Below are positions 25,918 through 33,958 of a stretch of 64,000 nucleotides of DNA, in pieces. Position numbers and translations under genes: made by a program. This DNA comes from Paracoccaceae bacterium. GTDB taxonomy: Bacteria > Pseudomonadota > Alphaproteobacteria > Rhodobacterales > Rhodobacteraceae. The stretch lies in NCBI GenBank assembly GCA_024742405.1, contig JANSYP010000002.1:62001-126000 (forward strand), in the 5' to 3' direction. The notes below the pieces were generated by a model. The model was not told the DNA's origin. It searched no databases and worked only from the letters and a program-made list of their open reading frames with translations. The number at the start of each line of letters is the position of its first letter. The first letter of the stretch is position 1.

Positions 25918-26855
25918 TCGAAGACGATGCGCGGGAAATAGAACGAGACCACCCAGTTCGGCATATCCACGATCTCGGAAATCCGCAGATCCCCTGCAAC
26001 CGAACAAAGAAGATAAGCGTCTTCTGCGGACAGGTCATGCTGCTTGGACAGAAAGTCGATCATGCCCGAAACAGCGCTTTTCGCGCCTTCCATCATGTCC
26101 GGTCCAATCCCGGTCGTGACGTCATAGCCTTTGGCATCGAGATGCCGCGTCACCGGGCCGGGTGTTGAAAAGCGTGGAAACGCCAGCGCTTCCTGTTTGA
26201 TCAGGTCGAGCGTGATCTCCACATCCATTGGGCTCTCGATCGCCGTGCCGCACACCTCGCCGTCACCCTGCGCCGCATGGGTGTCCCCCACCGAGAACAG
26301 CGCGCCGGCGACCTCGACCGGGAGATAGAGCGTGGAGCCCGCGGAAAGATCACGGATATCGAGATTGCCGCCCATGCGCCGCGGCGGCACGACCGAGTGG
26401 AGCCCAGGCTCCGCCGGCGCCAGCCCGATGGTCCCGGTAAAGGGCTTCAGCGGCACCTTGGCGATGTTCGAAAAGAGCGAGGGCGCCATGGTGTCCGGAT
26501 CATAGTCCCAGATCTTCAGATGCGGCTCGGTGAACTGATCCGCCAGCAAACCGAAGCCTGGGATGTTCGCCGTCCAGCCGAAACCCGACGGGTGGAACGC
26601 CTCGAGCGTGATCTTGAGGACGTCACCGGGCTCGGCCCCGTCGACATAGACCGGCCCGGTGACCGGGTTGATCTTGCCAAAGTCCAGGCCGGGCACATCC
26701 GCAGTGGTACTGTCCTTGGTCAGTTGGCCGCCGGAACTGTCGAGGCACCGGAAATGCACTCGGCTGCCGGGCGCCACCGTCTCGGCGGGCGGGATCGAAT
26801 GATCCCACCCGTGATGATGGCGACCATGGATGGTATAGTCGCAAGCCTTGCACAT
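25914..26855 (-). CDS. fmdA: Acetamidase/formamidase (FmdA family)
   Basis: Zn-type amidase that hydrolyses formamide or acetamide to the acid and ammonia; 313 aa. Family blocks: HHHGWDHSIPP (metal-binding His), VTGPVYVDGAEPGDVLKI, WTANIPGFGLL, PPRRMGGNLDIRDLSAGSTLYLPV, GALFSVGDTHAAQGDGEVCGTAIE. Lies 4 bp after the binding-protein gene and overlaps the ATPase gene. Being inside an AmiC/AmiR-controlled transport operon, it probably degrades the imported amide for nitrogen. It is unrelated to the nitrilase-type AmiE found in Pseudomonas ami operons. Confidence 0.92.
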   Translation of the reverse strand: MCKACDYTIHGRHHHGWDHSIPPAETVAPGSRVHFRCLDSSGGQLTKDSTTADVPGLDFGKINPVTGPVYVDGAEPGDVLKITLEAFHPSGFGWTANIPGFGLLADQFTEPHLKIWDYDPDTMAPSLFSNIAKVPLKPFTGTIGLAPAEPGLHSVVPPRRMGGNLDIRDLSAGSTLYLPVEVAGALFSVGDTHAAQGDGEVCGTAIESPMDVEITLDLIKQEALAFPRFSTPGPVTRHLDAKGYDVTTGIGPDMMEGAKSAVSGMIDFLSKQHDLSAEDAYLLCSVAGDLRISEIVDMPNWVVSFYFPRIVFE

Positions 26856-26859
26856 CGGA

Positions 26860-28485
26860 TCACTCGGCTGTGCTGGAGTAGATATAGTCGTAGTTCACCG
26901 GGATGTGGACAGGATCGACGAACAGGCTGTCGTCACCCGCCATCGCGTCGGACACCATGGTGAACCGCTGCTCGTTGAACACCGGCACCCACGGGGCATC
27001 GGCCATGATGTCGACATAGATCGACCGCCACGCGTCTTCGCGGGCGCCGGCCATATCCGGGCCGGTCATGGCGTCCGCTTCCGCTGCGCGCGCGTCCAGT
27101 GCTTCGTTGCAGTACCAGGACCAGTTCCACCCCCCCGGCACCGCCCCGGCACAGCCCAGGATCGGACCGTAGAAGTTGGAGGGATCAGGGAAGTCCGCGA
27201 TCCAGGCCATACCGCCCGACCAGATCATCGGCGCCTGATCGGCCTCGCCGCCGGCTGCGATCACGTTGGCCTGCGCCAGGCTGCGGATTTCGGCGGTGAC
27301 ACCGATCTCGGACAGATCCTGCTGGATGGCCTGGGCGATGCGCGGGTTCGGGTCAACGTTCATCACATAGAGCTCGGTCGTGAAGCCATCGGGAAACCCG
27401 GCCTCCGCGAGCATCGCCTTGGCGGCTTCGGGGTCGTAGGCATAGCCTTCGTACTCGGTGTCGTAGCCGGGCATCGTCGGCGGCAGCGGCTGGTTCGCGG
27501 GCACGGCGCGCCCGTTGATCATCTGGACAATACGGTCCTTGTTGACCGCCATGTTCACGGCCTTGCGCACATCGACATTGTCGAACGGTGCCATCTGCGT
27601 GTTCAGCGTGATGTAACCAGTATGCAGCTGCCCGCCTTCGACCACATTGTCGGCCTGTTCTGCATCGTTCATGACCTGCAGGAACTGCGCCGGCGGGATG
27701 CCGTCGCCGGGCACATCGGCCTCGCCGCTTTGCAGCCGGAGCAGCGCCACAGTGGGATCGAGCCCGATATTGAAGGTGACCTGGTCGAGCTTTGGCACGC
27801 CGGCGCGGTGGTAGTCCGCGAACCGCTCAAAGACGAGTTGCTGGCCCGGCGTCCACTCCGCCAGTGTGAAGGCACCCGAGCCGACCGGCTGACGGCCGAA
27901 ATCCTCGCCGGCGGCCTCCACCGCTTCCTGCGGCACGATGGACGCGAAATTGAGCGCCATGACATGGCTGAAGGTCGCGTCCGGCCTGGACAGCGTGATC
28001 TGTACCGTTTTGTCGTCGACCACCTCGACCCCGGTCAGTCCTTCGCCTTCGCCCGCGTTCCAACTGTCGAAGCCGTCAATCATCGAGAAGAACCCTGCGC
28101 CCGGGCTACGGGTCTCTGGGTTGGTCACCCGCTCAAGCGAGTACTTCACATCCGGCGCACCGATTTCGCGTCCGTTATGGAACTTGATTCCATCTTTCAG
28201 AACGAAGGTGTGAACCAGCCCGTCCTCGGAAATCTCGTGGCTTTCGGCCAGCTCATTGCGCAGTGTGGTGGTCCCCGGCTCGTAACCCATGAGCCCGTCG
28301 AACAGGGATTTGATCATTGACCAGTTCTGCCAGTCATAGCCGATCGCGGGGTCGAGCGTGGCGACATCGTCCTGGTAGGTAACGACCATCGCGCCGCCCT
28401 GCGGGGCGTCCTCGTCCACCTGTGCCAGGGCGCCTGTTGCGGCAAGGGCGAGCCCGGCGACGCCGGTCAGGAACATGCTCTTCAT
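26860..28485 (-). CDS. Peptide-type ABC substrate-binding protein of the amide operon
   Basis: SBP family 5, 541 aa. Sec signal MKSMFLTGVAGLALAATGALAQ; then GGAMVVTYQDDVATLDPAIG, GIKFHNGREIGAPDVKYSLERV, PVGSGAFTL, DVRKAVNMAVNKDRI, NPRIAQAIQQDLSEIGV. Start at 28485 behind GAGGAG. Ligand unknown; operon context suggests an amide or small amidated peptide. Followed within 4 bp by fmdA with no stem-loop, unlike the other two binding-protein genes in this window. Confidence 0.93.
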   Translation of the reverse strand: MKSMFLTGVAGLALAATGALAQVDEDAPQGGAMVVTYQDDVATLDPAIGYDWQNWSMIKSLFDGLMGYEPGTTTLRNELAESHEISEDGLVHTFVLKDGIKFHNGREIGAPDVKYSLERVTNPETRSPGAGFFSMIDGFDSWNAGEGEGLTGVEVVDDKTVQITLSRPDATFSHVMALNFASIVPQEAVEAAGEDFGRQPVGSGAFTLAEWTPGQQLVFERFADYHRAGVPKLDQVTFNIGLDPTVALLRLQSGEADVPGDGIPPAQFLQVMNDAEQADNVVEGGQLHTGYITLNTQMAPFDNVDVRKAVNMAVNKDRIVQMINGRAVPANQPLPPTMPGYDTEYEGYAYDPEAAKAMLAEAGFPDGFTTELYVMNVDPNPRIAQAIQQDLSEIGVTAEIRSLAQANVIAAGGEADQAPMIWSGGMAWIADFPDPSNFYGPILGCAGAVPGGWNWSWYCNEALDARAAEADAMTGPDMAGAREDAWRSIYVDIMADAPWVPVFNEQRFTMVSDAMAGDDSLFVDPVHIPVNYDYIYSSTAE

Positions 28486-28505
28486 TTCGGATACTCCTCT
28501 GTCGG

Positions 28506-29426
28506 TTACTTGGTTTTGATGCGCGGATCGATGAGAGGCGTCACAAGATCGGCCAGGAGATTGCCCAGCACGATGGCGGTGGCCGAGACCATGGTGACGC
28601 CCATGATCACGGGAATGTCGACGCGCTGGATGGCCTGCCAGGCAAGCTGACCGATCCCGGGCCACCCGAAGACGCTTTCGACAACGACGATACCGGACAT
28701 GAACAGGCCGATATCGATCCCGATCATCGCAATGATCGGCAGGATCGCGTTGGGCATGACATGGCGGATGATGATGCGCAGCTTTGACAGGCCCTTGGCA
28801 CGGGCCGTTCGGACGAAGTCTTGTCCGAGCACCTCGATCATCGAGGAGCGCATCATGCGACTGTACCAGCCCGCGCCCAGCAGACCGAGGGTGATCGATG
28901 GCAGCACCAAATGCGCAAAAGTTCCGTAGCCGCCGATCGGAAACCACCCGAGCTGCACGGCAAAGACGTAGAGCAGCAGAATGCCGATCACGAATTGCGG
29001 GGCGGAGATCGAAATGAAGCTGAAGATCATCAGCGTGTGATCGACCGGCTTGTTCCGGCGCAGCGCCGCGACGATGCCGATCGTCAGCCCGATGATCAGT
29101 TCGGTCACGATGGCGGAAACCATGAGCAGCAAGCTCGCAGGCAGGCGAGACGCGATCAGCGAGGAAACCTCTGCCCGCTGCATATAGGAGCGTCCCAGAT
29201 CGCCCTGGAACAGGTTCGAGAGATACCGGAAGTATTGGATGAACAGCGGATCGTTCAGACCCAACTGATCGCGGATGTTGGCCACGGTCGCGGCGGTGGC
29301 GGCGCGCCCCGCGATCTGGCGGGCGGGATCGGCCGGTACGAGATAGAGCAGCACAAAGGTCACGAAGGTGATCCCCAGCAGGATCAACGCGCTCTCGAAC
29401 AGCCGGCGGATCAAGTAGCCTGTCAT
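28506..29426 (-). CDS. ABC transporter permease, DppB type (amide operon)
   Basis: 306 aa, six helices. N-terminal LIRRLFESALILLGITFVTFVLLYLVPADPA motif, EAA loop (TARAKGLSKLRIIIRHVMPNAILP), VVESVFGWPGIGQLAWQAI and C-terminal DPRIKTK are standard. Starts on an ATGA overlap with the DppC-type gene and ends 20 bp before the binding-protein gene. Confidence 0.93.
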   Translation of the reverse strand: MTGYLIRRLFESALILLGITFVTFVLLYLVPADPARQIAGRAATAATVANIRDQLGLNDPLFIQYFRYLSNLFQGDLGRSYMQRAEVSSLIASRLPASLLLMVSAIVTELIIGLTIGIVAALRRNKPVDHTLMIFSFISISAPQFVIGILLLYVFAVQLGWFPIGGYGTFAHLVLPSITLGLLGAGWYSRMMRSSMIEVLGQDFVRTARAKGLSKLRIIIRHVMPNAILPIIAMIGIDIGLFMSGIVVVESVFGWPGIGQLAWQAIQRVDIPVIMGVTMVSATAIVLGNLLADLVTPLIDPRIKTK

Positions 29427-30319
29427 CCGTGTCGCCCCTTGAGCGTCGGGTCCAGGATGTCGCGCAGCGCGTCCCCCACCAGGTTGAAGGCCAGCGCCAG
29501 CAGCACGATCAGCAACCCCGGAAAGAACACCAGCCAGGGCGCTGTCGAAAAGTAGGTCTGGTTCTCAAAAATGATGTTGCCCCAGCTCGGCATCGGCGGC
29601 TGCACCCCCACACCAAGAAAGCTGAGCGTCGCCTCCAGAAGCACCGTGGTCGAGATCCCGAGCGTGCCGAACACAATGATCGACGACAGCAAATGGGGCA
29701 GCAGGTGTTTGATGAGAATTCGGATCGGGTTCGATCCGATCGAGCGCTGGACCTGGATGAAATCGCGTTCGACCAGACTGCGCGTTTCCGTATAGATCAC
29801 GCGGCTCATCTGAACCCAGTTCACCATGGCGATGACGAGCGCGACGATCAGTAGGCTGGGCTGAAAGATCGCCGCGAGCACGATGGCCAGCAACAGGGCG
29901 GGAAAGGCCATCATCAGATCCGTGAACCGCATCAGAATGGCGGCCGTCCAACCGCCGAAATATCCTGCCGTGATGCCAACGGCCGCGCCCAGCATCACCG
30001 CGACCCCGTTCGCCAGCACACCAATGGTCAGAGACGTGCGTGTGCCAAGGATCAGGCGCGAGGCCAGATCGCGTCCCAGCAGATCTGTACCAAGCAAGTA
30101 CTCGCCCCCGGGCGGCAGCGGACCGCCCATGAGATCGAGCCCATCGAAGCTCTGCTCGAATGGGTCTTGGGGCATTATCCACGGCGCAAAGATCGCGCAG
30201 AGCACCATCGCCACGATGATCACGAGGCCAAAGGCCGCGCGCGGGCGGCGCAGCAATTCCGACAGCACCTCACGGGTCCTGCCGCGCGAGCGCGGCGCTA
30301 CGACGTCCACATCGCTCAC
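29423..30319 (-). CDS. ABC transporter permease, DppC type (amide operon)
   Basis: 298 aa. Long N-terminus, then RAAFGLVIIVAMVLCAIFAPWI, EYLLGTDLLGRDLASR, EAA loop (QRSIGSNPIRILIKHLLPHLL) and LSFLGVGVQPPMPSWGN, all typical of DppC. Coupled by 4-bp overlaps both to the ANTAR gene upstream and to the DppB-type gene downstream. Confidence 0.93.
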   Translation of the reverse strand: MSDVDVVAPRSRGRTREVLSELLRRPRAAFGLVIIVAMVLCAIFAPWIMPQDPFEQSFDGLDLMGGPLPPGGEYLLGTDLLGRDLASRLILGTRTSLTIGVLANGVAVMLGAAVGITAGYFGGWTAAILMRFTDLMMAFPALLLAIVLAAIFQPSLLIVALVIAMVNWVQMSRVIYTETRSLVERDFIQVQRSIGSNPIRILIKHLLPHLLSSIIVFGTLGISTTVLLEATLSFLGVGVQPPMPSWGNIIFENQTYFSTAPWLVFFPGLLIVLLALAFNLVGDALRDILDPTLKGRHG

Positions 30320-30906
30320 GAAGCACCGCCACGGATGGCTCGACGTTTCGCCAGAAGGCGCCGCGCCGCATCTTCCAGGCTGATCTGTTCGACCATGGCC
30401 ATGGCGCGCAGTTTCTTGAGCGCGAGCGCCTCGTCACGCCCCTCTTCCATCAGCGCCAGCACCGCGCGGATCACATCCAGCCGGCCGCTGCTGCGCCGGG
30501 CAAGTTCCGCGGCGCGCGCGCGGGTTTCCGACTTTCTCGCAAAGACCTCGTGGCCGACCACCAGGGCAGAAAACAGGTTGCCCAGAGCCGATAGCGGCAA
30601 GAAGGCATCCAGCTCTTGTCGCAGGGCCCAAGCCAACCGTCCGGGGCTTTCCGACCCGACCAGCCCGATTACCGGCACCGGCGCGGCGCCGTTCGGCCAG
30701 GGCAGCATCCCGTCATCGGCGGTGTCGATATCGAGGATGAGCATGTCGGCTGTCTCGGCCAGCGAGGCGCTCAGATCCCCGGTGCAAACCAAGGCGCGCA
30801 CGCCCAACCGGTCGCAACGAGCCTTGATCCTTTGGCCGATCTCTTCGGAGCGGTGCAGCACGATCGCGGTACGACCCGAGAAGTTGTGCAAAGGGGCGCG
30901 CGTCAT
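30316..30906 (-). CDS. amiR: AmiR-type response regulator with ANTAR RNA-binding domain
   Basis: 196 aa. Residues 1-125 form a receiver-like domain without a normal phospho-Asp pocket (TAIVLHRSEEIGQRIKARCDRLG, MLILDID), as in AmiR. A coiled linker (KSETRARAAELARRS) leads to the C-terminal ANTAR domain (RLDVIRAVLALMEEG, EALALKKLRAMAMVEQISLEDAARRLLAKR). ANTAR proteins bind paired hairpins in nascent RNA and stop a terminator from forming. AmiR is held inactive by AmiC until an amide binds. Its own operon leader carries a terminator, so the regulator likely acts there. ATGA overlap with amiC. Confidence 0.88.
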   Translation of the reverse strand: MTRAPLHNFSGRTAIVLHRSEEIGQRIKARCDRLGVRALVCTGDLSASLAETADMLILDIDTADDGMLPWPNGAAPVPVIGLVGSESPGRLAWALRQELDAFLPLSALGNLFSALVVGHEVFARKSETRARAAELARRSSGRLDVIRAVLALMEEGRDEALALKKLRAMAMVEQISLEDAARRLLAKRRAIRGGAS

Positions 30907-32015
30907 TGGATGATCCTCAGCACGGGCTTGCGGTGAATGGGATTTGCCACGCGGCTGGTAAGGTAGGGATCGGCCGGAATGGGGCGGTCCATTCTTTCGA
31001 CGACGCGGAAATGCCCGTCCTCCGCCAGCGACAGGCACGGCCGCAGCTCCGCATGACGGAGCACCGGATCAATCGAAACGGGGCCCATCGCCGTTGCCAC
31101 GGGGGCGGAGCATGCGGATTTGAACATGGCTTTTGGATCCTCGGTGCCAGCCCGCACGAGCGCCTCTGCGATGATTTCGACGGCAGCATAGGCTGTCGAA
31201 AGAAACGACGAGACCCGTCCGTTCGGCGCATGACGTCTTGCCGCGGTCTTGAGTTGCGCGCCGGCATCCTCCTCGAAAAGGCTTCCGGCGGACAACAGAC
31301 CGTTGGCGGCGGCCCCCAGATCATCGAGGTCAGCCTCGGTCTGGTTGAAGCTGACAACGTGTCCCGGTCGCCCCACCCGAGCCGGATCGCGCGCGGCGAG
31401 CCCTTGCAGAAAAGTCGTGTTGGATGGCCCGATCAGGCTGTCGACGACACACTCCACATCGCGAGAGCAGACTTCGTCCAGGACATGGTCATGGCGTGTG
31501 GAGCCGAGCGGGACATAGCGCTCTCCCACAATCTTTACGCCGTGGGTTTGAAGACAGTCCCGCGCCAGCCGCAATGTCTCCCACCCCCAGACGTAGTTTG
31601 ACCCCACGAGGAACGCCCGGCGCATACCTTGCGCCGCGATCCAGTCCGTGACCGGTACCACATGGTGGTTCGGCGCGGCCCCCAGGTAGACAACGTGATC
31701 GTTGCTCTCGAACCCTTCGTAGGGACAGGGATACCATAGCAGCCCGCCGCGCTGCTCCAGCAGAGGGATCATTTCCTTGCGGCTCGACGATGTGATGGCA
31801 CCGAGAATGTGCCGGACCCCATCATCGAGCAGCGACCGGGTCAGACGCTCATATTCGGCGATATCGCCGCCAGGATCAGCGATCACAGGCGTAATCTCGG
31901 GTGCACCGGCCTTTTGCAGTGTCTCGATCGCTCCCAACGCCCCGGCGAGCGCACTCTGGCCAAGCGCCGCGTAACTTCCAGTCGTGGAAAAGATCAGACC
32001 CAGACGCAGTGACAA
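30903..32015 (-). CDS. amiC: AmiC-type amide-sensing periplasmic-binding-fold regulator
   Basis: 370 aa, no signal peptide: a cytoplasmic type I periplasmic-binding-fold protein like AmiC, UrtA-related. Seen: LGLIFSTTGSYAALGQSALAGALGAIE, ITPVIADPGGDIAEYERL, DDGVRHILGAITSSSRKEMIPLLE, WYPCPYEGFESNDHVVYLGAAPNHHVVPV and FLVGSNYVWGWE, all close to AmiC's amide-binding pattern. No ATG fits; a TTG at 32015 lies 5 nt after GAGGGGG and starts the domain exactly. AmiC binds the amide and releases AmiR. It is the first gene after the leader terminator. Confidence 0.85.
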   Translation of the reverse strand: MSLRLGLIFSTTGSYAALGQSALAGALGAIETLQKAGAPEITPVIADPGGDIAEYERLTRSLLDDGVRHILGAITSSSRKEMIPLLEQRGGLLWYPCPYEGFESNDHVVYLGAAPNHHVVPVTDWIAAQGMRRAFLVGSNYVWGWETLRLARDCLQTHGVKIVGERYVPLGSTRHDHVLDEVCSRDVECVVDSLIGPSNTTFLQGLAARDPARVGRPGHVVSFNQTEADLDDLGAAANGLLSAGSLFEEDAGAQLKTAARRHAPNGRVSSFLSTAYAAVEIIAEALVRAGTEDPKAMFKSACSAPVATAMGPVSIDPVLRHAELRPCLSLAEDGHFRVVERMDRPIPADPYLTSRVANPIHRKPVLRIIQ

Positions 32016-32034
32016 AACGGCCCCCTCAAAAACG

Positions 32035-32073
32035 AAAAAAGCCCCGCCTCTTCCGAAGGAAGAAAAGCGGGGC
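32035..32073 (-). terminator. Leader terminator (attenuator) of the amiC-amiR operon
   Basis: On the minus strand: 7-bp stem GCCCCGC/GCGGGGC (32067-32073 with 32041-32047), a small internal loop, a 6-bp inner stem TCTTCC/GGAAGA with loop TTC, then TTTTTT (32040-32035), CG and five more T. It lies 20 nt upstream of the TTG start of amiC and only just ahead of its SD, so it must be read through for any gene of the operon to be expressed. Confidence 0.85.
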
Positions 32074-32102
32074 GCTGTTGCCCTTGGCTGCTTGAACCAG
32101 CC
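32070..32102 (-). promoter_or_regulatory. Candidate ANTAR antiterminator hairpins in the amiC leader
   Basis: Two adjacent hairpins on the minus-strand RNA. P1: GGCTG/CAGCC with loop GTTCAAG (32086-32102). P2: GGGC/GCCC with hexaloop AACAGC (32070-32083). The two are 2 nt apart. The 3' arm of P2 is the first four bases of the terminator's 5' arm, so P2 and the terminator exclude each other. Canonical ANTAR sites have hexaloops with A1 and G4; here P2 has A1 but G at position 5, and P1 has a 7-nt loop. Hence only moderate confidence. Confidence 0.5.
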
Positions 32103-32637
32103 GATGTTCTTAAAAGATGAGGGACAGGTCCCGCAGAGTCCAGCCCTGCATATCGTTCGGGCAAGCGGCGATGACGTGCCGCCCATTTTTTGAGCTAACA
32201 GGATCCGGGTCCGTATTGCGCCTGCCAAGAGTTTGGGCGCACTGCCAAACCGTCAGTGGCATCGGAAGCGGTGTTCGGCCATCGCCGAGACGGCAGCCAA
32301 AACGTTTCGCCAACTCCCTTCCCAGTGCGAACGGCACGGATCGGTGCGAGCGCCTAAGAATTCGGTTTGGTACAGGGCGATCCGCTCATCAGGCAGAACA
32401 TGGGCATAGAGCGTTCTGCTTTGCGTGTGGGACCCGCAGATGCTGGGTCCTCCGCGCGACTGTCCCAAGCGTAATTGCATGTCTTGTCTGGGCGATTGCA
32501 GCATGCGGTCCGGGAGGGTGCAGGATCAGAAAGCGGTGCAGAGGAGCGCTTTCCTGACGACTGGTGGCATAGACGATCTCTCTTTCCTGCAACGACCAAA
32601 GCGGGCCGGAGCTCGTCGCGGTCGATAACCTAGAGCA
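32103..32637. other. Upstream leader/promoter region of the amide operon
   Basis: About 535 bp. It must hold the amiC promoter and the 5' leader. Other foldable parts on the minus strand are GCGGC/GCCGC at about 32162-32179 and GGGA/TCCC around 32119-32130. No firm -35/-10 pair or sigma-54 site was found. Short open frames here show no domain. Confidence 0.5.
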
Positions 32638-33621
32638 CTACTCTGCGGCAACGGTGAGGAAGGACGTGACTATACGCGTGATCTCACCGTGAATGCGCTT
32701 TCGCGCATCTGCAGAGACGCCACACATCGCCGGATCTCCGTCGTCTTCGGACAGGATTGCCGGCCCGGCTTCTGTACAGATCGGAAATCCGTCGAATACC
32801 CGCGCAGAGGAAATCGTGACTTCGTCGATAAACCGAGGGTCCGTGACGTCGCTCGGCCGGTCTTCATCGCCCAGAAAGATGAGCCGTACCGGTACTTCGA
32901 TCGAGGCCGTGCCGTCCAAGAACAGCTCCACATATTCCGGGCTGATCGCAACAGCAGATGCAAAGCGAAAGTCACGTCGCGACCGGGCAAGTTCCGCCTG
33001 ATCCACATTCTCCAAAGCGATCCCCTGCGCCGCAAACCAAGCACAGTCCGGTCCGCCAGCCCCGCCCTCATCGCAAGTGTGCATGTAGCGCTGCACGTCG
33101 ATTTCCGCGCCCGCTATGGCAAGGGCCGCAGTTCCGCCGAGCGCGAAGCCCAACACGGAGATCCTCGATGTATCGATGTGATCGGCCCAGATCCCCGTCG
33201 TGAGGATCAGATCCAGGGCGCGGCTGACATCACCGGGGCGGCGCCAGATCTCATTCACGGCAGCCTCGGCACTGTTTGGACGCGGGCCATTGACATCCAC
33301 CACGACAAAACCGGCCTGCGCGAGGGCCGCGCCAAGCCACGCGCCTGAGCCGTTTGCCGACCGCAACCCACCGTGCAGCATGACAACCAGAGGGTATGAC
33401 CCAGCGGCGATCCGGGCGTTCGGAGCGGCAAAAGGCCCCCGGAATACCGCGTTTCCGCCGATCTCTTCGGGATGACCGCCCGCCGCAGGATACCAGATCG
33501 ACAGATCCAGGGGTCTGTCCCGATCTGCATCGATTTCGACGCGTGCAACACCAATTGCCTGGTCCGCGAAACCCGTGAGGGCGATGGCAACCAGAAAAGC
33601 CAAAGCAATGATGTAACTCAT
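32638..33621 (-). CDS. Exported alpha/beta-hydrolase-fold protein lacking the nucleophile Ser
   Basis: 327 aa with a Sec signal (MSYIIALAFLVAIALTGFADQA). The fold is like predicted dienelactone hydrolases: LSIWYPAAGG, PLVVMLHGGLRSANGSGAWLG (oxyanion region), VVDVNGPRP. The nucleophile elbow reads VLGFALGGTAAL: Ala160 stands where G-x-S-x-G enzymes have Ser. The codon is plainly GCG. So the protein is either non-catalytic (binding or scaffold) or uses another residue. Cysteines (HTCDEGG, DCAW, FPICTEAG, AMCGV) may form periplasmic disulfides. It stands alone upstream of the amide operon leader. Confidence 0.75.
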   Translation of the reverse strand: MSYIIALAFLVAIALTGFADQAIGVARVEIDADRDRPLDLSIWYPAAGGHPEEIGGNAVFRGPFAAPNARIAAGSYPLVVMLHGGLRSANGSGAWLGAALAQAGFVVVDVNGPRPNSAEAAVNEIWRRPGDVSRALDLILTTGIWADHIDTSRISVLGFALGGTAALAIAGAEIDVQRYMHTCDEGGAGGPDCAWFAAQGIALENVDQAELARSRRDFRFASAVAISPEYVELFLDGTASIEVPVRLIFLGDEDRPSDVTDPRFIDEVTISSARVFDGFPICTEAGPAILSEDDGDPAMCGVSADARKRIHGEITRIVTSFLTVAAE

Positions 33622-33958
33622 GGATGTACCCGTATAGCTGAGTGCCGCCCCTTCCGTCGGGGGCCGCTCATCCCTCTAACATCGCTCGTTTGACTTGTCC
33701 GCGTCGTCCGCTGGACCCGGCATCAAACGTACAAGTATGCGGCGTTGCGTGCCATTCACTGGCTTTGTGCCTCGCTCTTGCAGTGTGCGATGCTTGACTG
33801 ATGGTCCGCTGTGAGTCGCAGGAACTCGCCCCTACGCTTCATGCTTGTGGTCTCAAACCGGGACTCCAAAGGCGTCGGTGGTGTTTTCTGTACTTACAGG
33901 GAAGGTGATGATCGTGGCAGGCGTGTGACCCGCGACCGTCCCCAAGCCAACTAAGATC
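33622..33958. other. Gene-free spacer
   Basis: 337 bp between the start of the hydrolase-fold gene and the stop of the GntR-family gene. I see no gene, RNA or strong hairpin. It should contain the hydrolase promoter. Confidence 0.6.

Noticed and set aside
32207-32226. Sigma-54 promoter (TTGGCAGG) upstream of the amiC leader
   Set aside because: The GC element at the required distance is missing.
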